Below are positions 14,789 to 16,157 of a stretch of 16,157 nt of DNA, one piece after another. Source of the stretch: Panacagrimonas sp052387335. GTDB lineage: Bacteria > Pseudomonadota > Gammaproteobacteria > Nevskiales > Nevskiaceae. The stretch spans positions 1 through 16,157 of the forward strand of contig JBQTJH010000016.1 of the NCBI GenBank assembly GCA_052387335.1. Direction: 5' to 3'. Made by a program: the position numbers and the translations under genes. The notes below the pieces were generated by a model, which was not told the DNA's origin, did no database searches, and saw nothing but the letters and a program-made list of their open reading frames with translations. Numbering within the stretch: the stretch's first letter is position 1; each line of letters opens with the position of its first letter.

Positions 14789-16157
14789 TCAGCGGCTCAC
14801 AGCCTTGTTGGAACCCAGCGCCTTCAGACCCGAGCCACCCGGCTTACCGCCGCCGTCGCCAGGACCACCCAAACCCTTGAGGTTGGCCTTCTTGAGCAGG
14901 CCGTCGTACTGGTGCGACATCAGGTGCGCCTGCAGCTGCGCCATGAAGTCCATGATCACCACCACCGTGATCAGCAGCGAAGTACCGCCGAACGCGAACG
15001 GCACCGCCGCATACGCGATCATGAATTCCGGCATCAGGCAGATGATGGTGATGTAGATCGCACCCGCCACGGTCAGACGCGTCAGCACCTGGTCGATGTA
15101 CTTGGCGGTCATCGCACCAGGACGCACACCCGGGATGAAGGCGCCCGACTTCTTCAGATTTTCTGCGGTCTCGCGGGAATCAAACACCAGCGCGGTGTAG
15201 AAGAAGCAGAAGAAGATGATCATGCCGGCGTACAGGAAGCCGTGCAGCGCCTGGCCAGGAGACAGCGCGTTCGACAACTGGGCCATGAATCCACCGCCCT
15301 GATCGCCACCGAACAGCTGCGCTAGCGTGGCCGGGAACAGGATGATCGATGACGCGAAAATCGGCGGGATCACGCCGGCCATGTTGAGCTTCAGCGGCAG
15401 ATGCTGCGTCTGCGCCGCGAACATCTTGCGGCCCTGCTGACGACGCGCGTGGTGCACCGGGATGCGGCGCTGGGCACGTTCGACATAGACCACCGCGTAG
15501 GTCACCGCCACGGTCAGCAGGCCGAGAACGATCACCAGCCCGGGATGCAGCGAACCTTCGCTGACCAACTGCGCGGTCGATCCCATGGCCGGCGGCAGGC
15601 CCGCGACGATGCCGGCGAAGATGATCATGGACATGCCATTGCCGATACCGCGCTCGGTGATCTGTTCGCCCAGCCACATCAGGAACATGGTGCCGGTTAC
15701 CAGCGAAACCGTCGCGGTAAATACAAAACCGAAGCCCGGGGAAATCGCGATGCCGCTCTTCTGCAAGGCCAGCGAAGCACCCAGCGCCTGGAAGATCGCA
15801 AGGCCCAGCGTGCCGTAACGCGTGTACTTGGTGAGCTGACGACGCCCAGCTTCGCCTTCCTTCTTCAGCTCCTTGAGCTGCGGCACGGTCGCTGCCATCA
15901 GCTGCACGATGATCGAGGCCGAGATGTAGGGCATCACGCCCAGCGCCATGATCGACAGCCGCTCCAGCGCGCCACCCGAGAACATGTTGAACATGTCCAG
16001 AATGGACCCACGGGTCTGATCGAACAGAGCAGCGAGCTGCACCGGATCCACACCCGGAACCGGGATGAAGCAGCCGATACGGAAAACGACAATGGCGCCG
16101 AGCAGGAAGAACAAGCGGCCGCGCACCTCTCCAATCTTGGAGAGGTCCGGAACCATC
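14789..16157 (-). CDS. secY: Protein translocase subunit SecY, 5' end at the window edge
   Basis: SecY forms the protein-conducting channel of the inner membrane with SecE and SecG. The 455 residues visible from Met at 16156 include GAIVVFRIGCFIPVPGVDP (TM1), MFNMFSGGALERLSIMALGVMPYISASII (plug and TM2), TKYTRYGTL, GTMFLMWLGEQITERGIGNGMSMIIFAGIVAGLPPA, HLPLKLNMAGVIPPIFASSIILFPAT, FFCFFYTALVFDSRETAENLKKSGAFIPGVRPG and GGTSLLITVVVIMDFMAQ. This fits ten membrane segments. The Met at 16156 may be internal, because other SecY proteins have several more residues before this point and the sequence ends one base later. After LKKANLKG the protein has an extra Gly/Pro-rich tail of about 27 residues compared with E. 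coli. Confidence 0.97.
   Translation of the reverse strand, partial: MVPDLSKIGEVRGRLFFLLGAIVVFRIGCFIPVPGVDPVQLAALFDQTRGSILDMFNMFSGGALERLSIMALGVMPYISASIIVQLMAATVPQLKELKKEGEAGRRQLTKYTRYGTLGLAIFQALGASLALQKSGIAISPGFGFVFTATVSLVTGTMFLMWLGEQITERGIGNGMSMIIFAGIVAGLPPAMGSTAQLVSEGSLHPGLVIVLGLLTVAVTYAVVYVERAQRRIPVHHARRQQGRKMFAAQTQHLPLKLNMAGVIPPIFASSIILFPATLAQLFGGDQGGGFMAQLSNALSPGQALHGFLYAGMIIFFCFFYTALVFDSRETAENLKKSGAFIPGVRPGAMTAKYIDQVLTRLTVAGAIYITIICLMPEFMIAYAAVPFAFGGTSLLITVVVIMDFMAQLQAHLMSHQYDGLLKKANLKGLGGPGDGGGKPGGSGLKALGSNKAVSR

Overview
The window reads as a stretch of a GC-rich gammaproteobacterial chromosome. The evidence is the spc/alpha ribosomal protein operon order (secY-rpmJ-rpsM-rpsK-rpsD-rpoA-rplQ), a 329-residue RpoA that aligns with the E. 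coli protein position for position at landmark residues, an AnmK/MepM-type peptidase/TyrS cluster, and a large TonB-dependent receptor of the Xanthomonas/Caulobacter type. The genus cannot be fixed from the sequence alone. A Nevskiales/Xanthomonadales-like lineage is a reasonable guess, but the RpoA N-terminus (MQGF...) is closer to enteric and pseudomonad proteins than to Xanthomonas as I recall them.

Layout. (1) 1-1533, plus strand: the C-terminal two thirds of the replication-restart helicase PriA, cut by the window edge. (2) 1540-5524, minus strand: a two-gene unit of a TonB-dependent receptor followed by a beta-propeller phytase-like lipoprotein. A candidate PHO box lies in front of it (5563-5607). 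(3) 5631-8166, minus strand: a murein pair, a LysM-like/M23 endopeptidase followed 7 bp later by anhydro-MurNAc kinase (AnmK). (4) 8374-9899, plus strand: tyrS, with a small EF-hand lipoprotein gene overlapping its stop codon. (5) 9896-10969, minus strand: a class I DAHP synthase (first step of the shikimate pathway), tail to tail with the EF-hand gene. (6) 11095-11580, plus strand: a PCu(A)C-family copper-chaperone lipoprotein with its own extended -10 promoter. (7) 11610-11637: a strong hairpin between convergent genes, the likely end of the ribosomal operon. (8) 11660-16157, minus strand: the alpha operon (rpsM, rpsK, rpsD, rpoA, rplQ) preceded by the end of the spc operon (rpmJ and secY, which reaches the window edge). 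A candidate alpha promoter lies between rpmJ and rpsM.

Most of the window is conserved housekeeping DNA and I see no mobile elements, CRISPR arrays, tRNA or rRNA genes. The part that looks accessory is the receptor/phytase pair with its phosphate-box-like repeats. It reads as a phosphate-starvation unit for capturing and dephosphorylating inositol phosphates or other organic phosphate. Other points of interest are the translationally overlapped tyrS/EF-hand pair, a possibly leaderless copper-chaperone mRNA and a short alpha-operon leader. No gene-free stretch exceeds about 210 bases.
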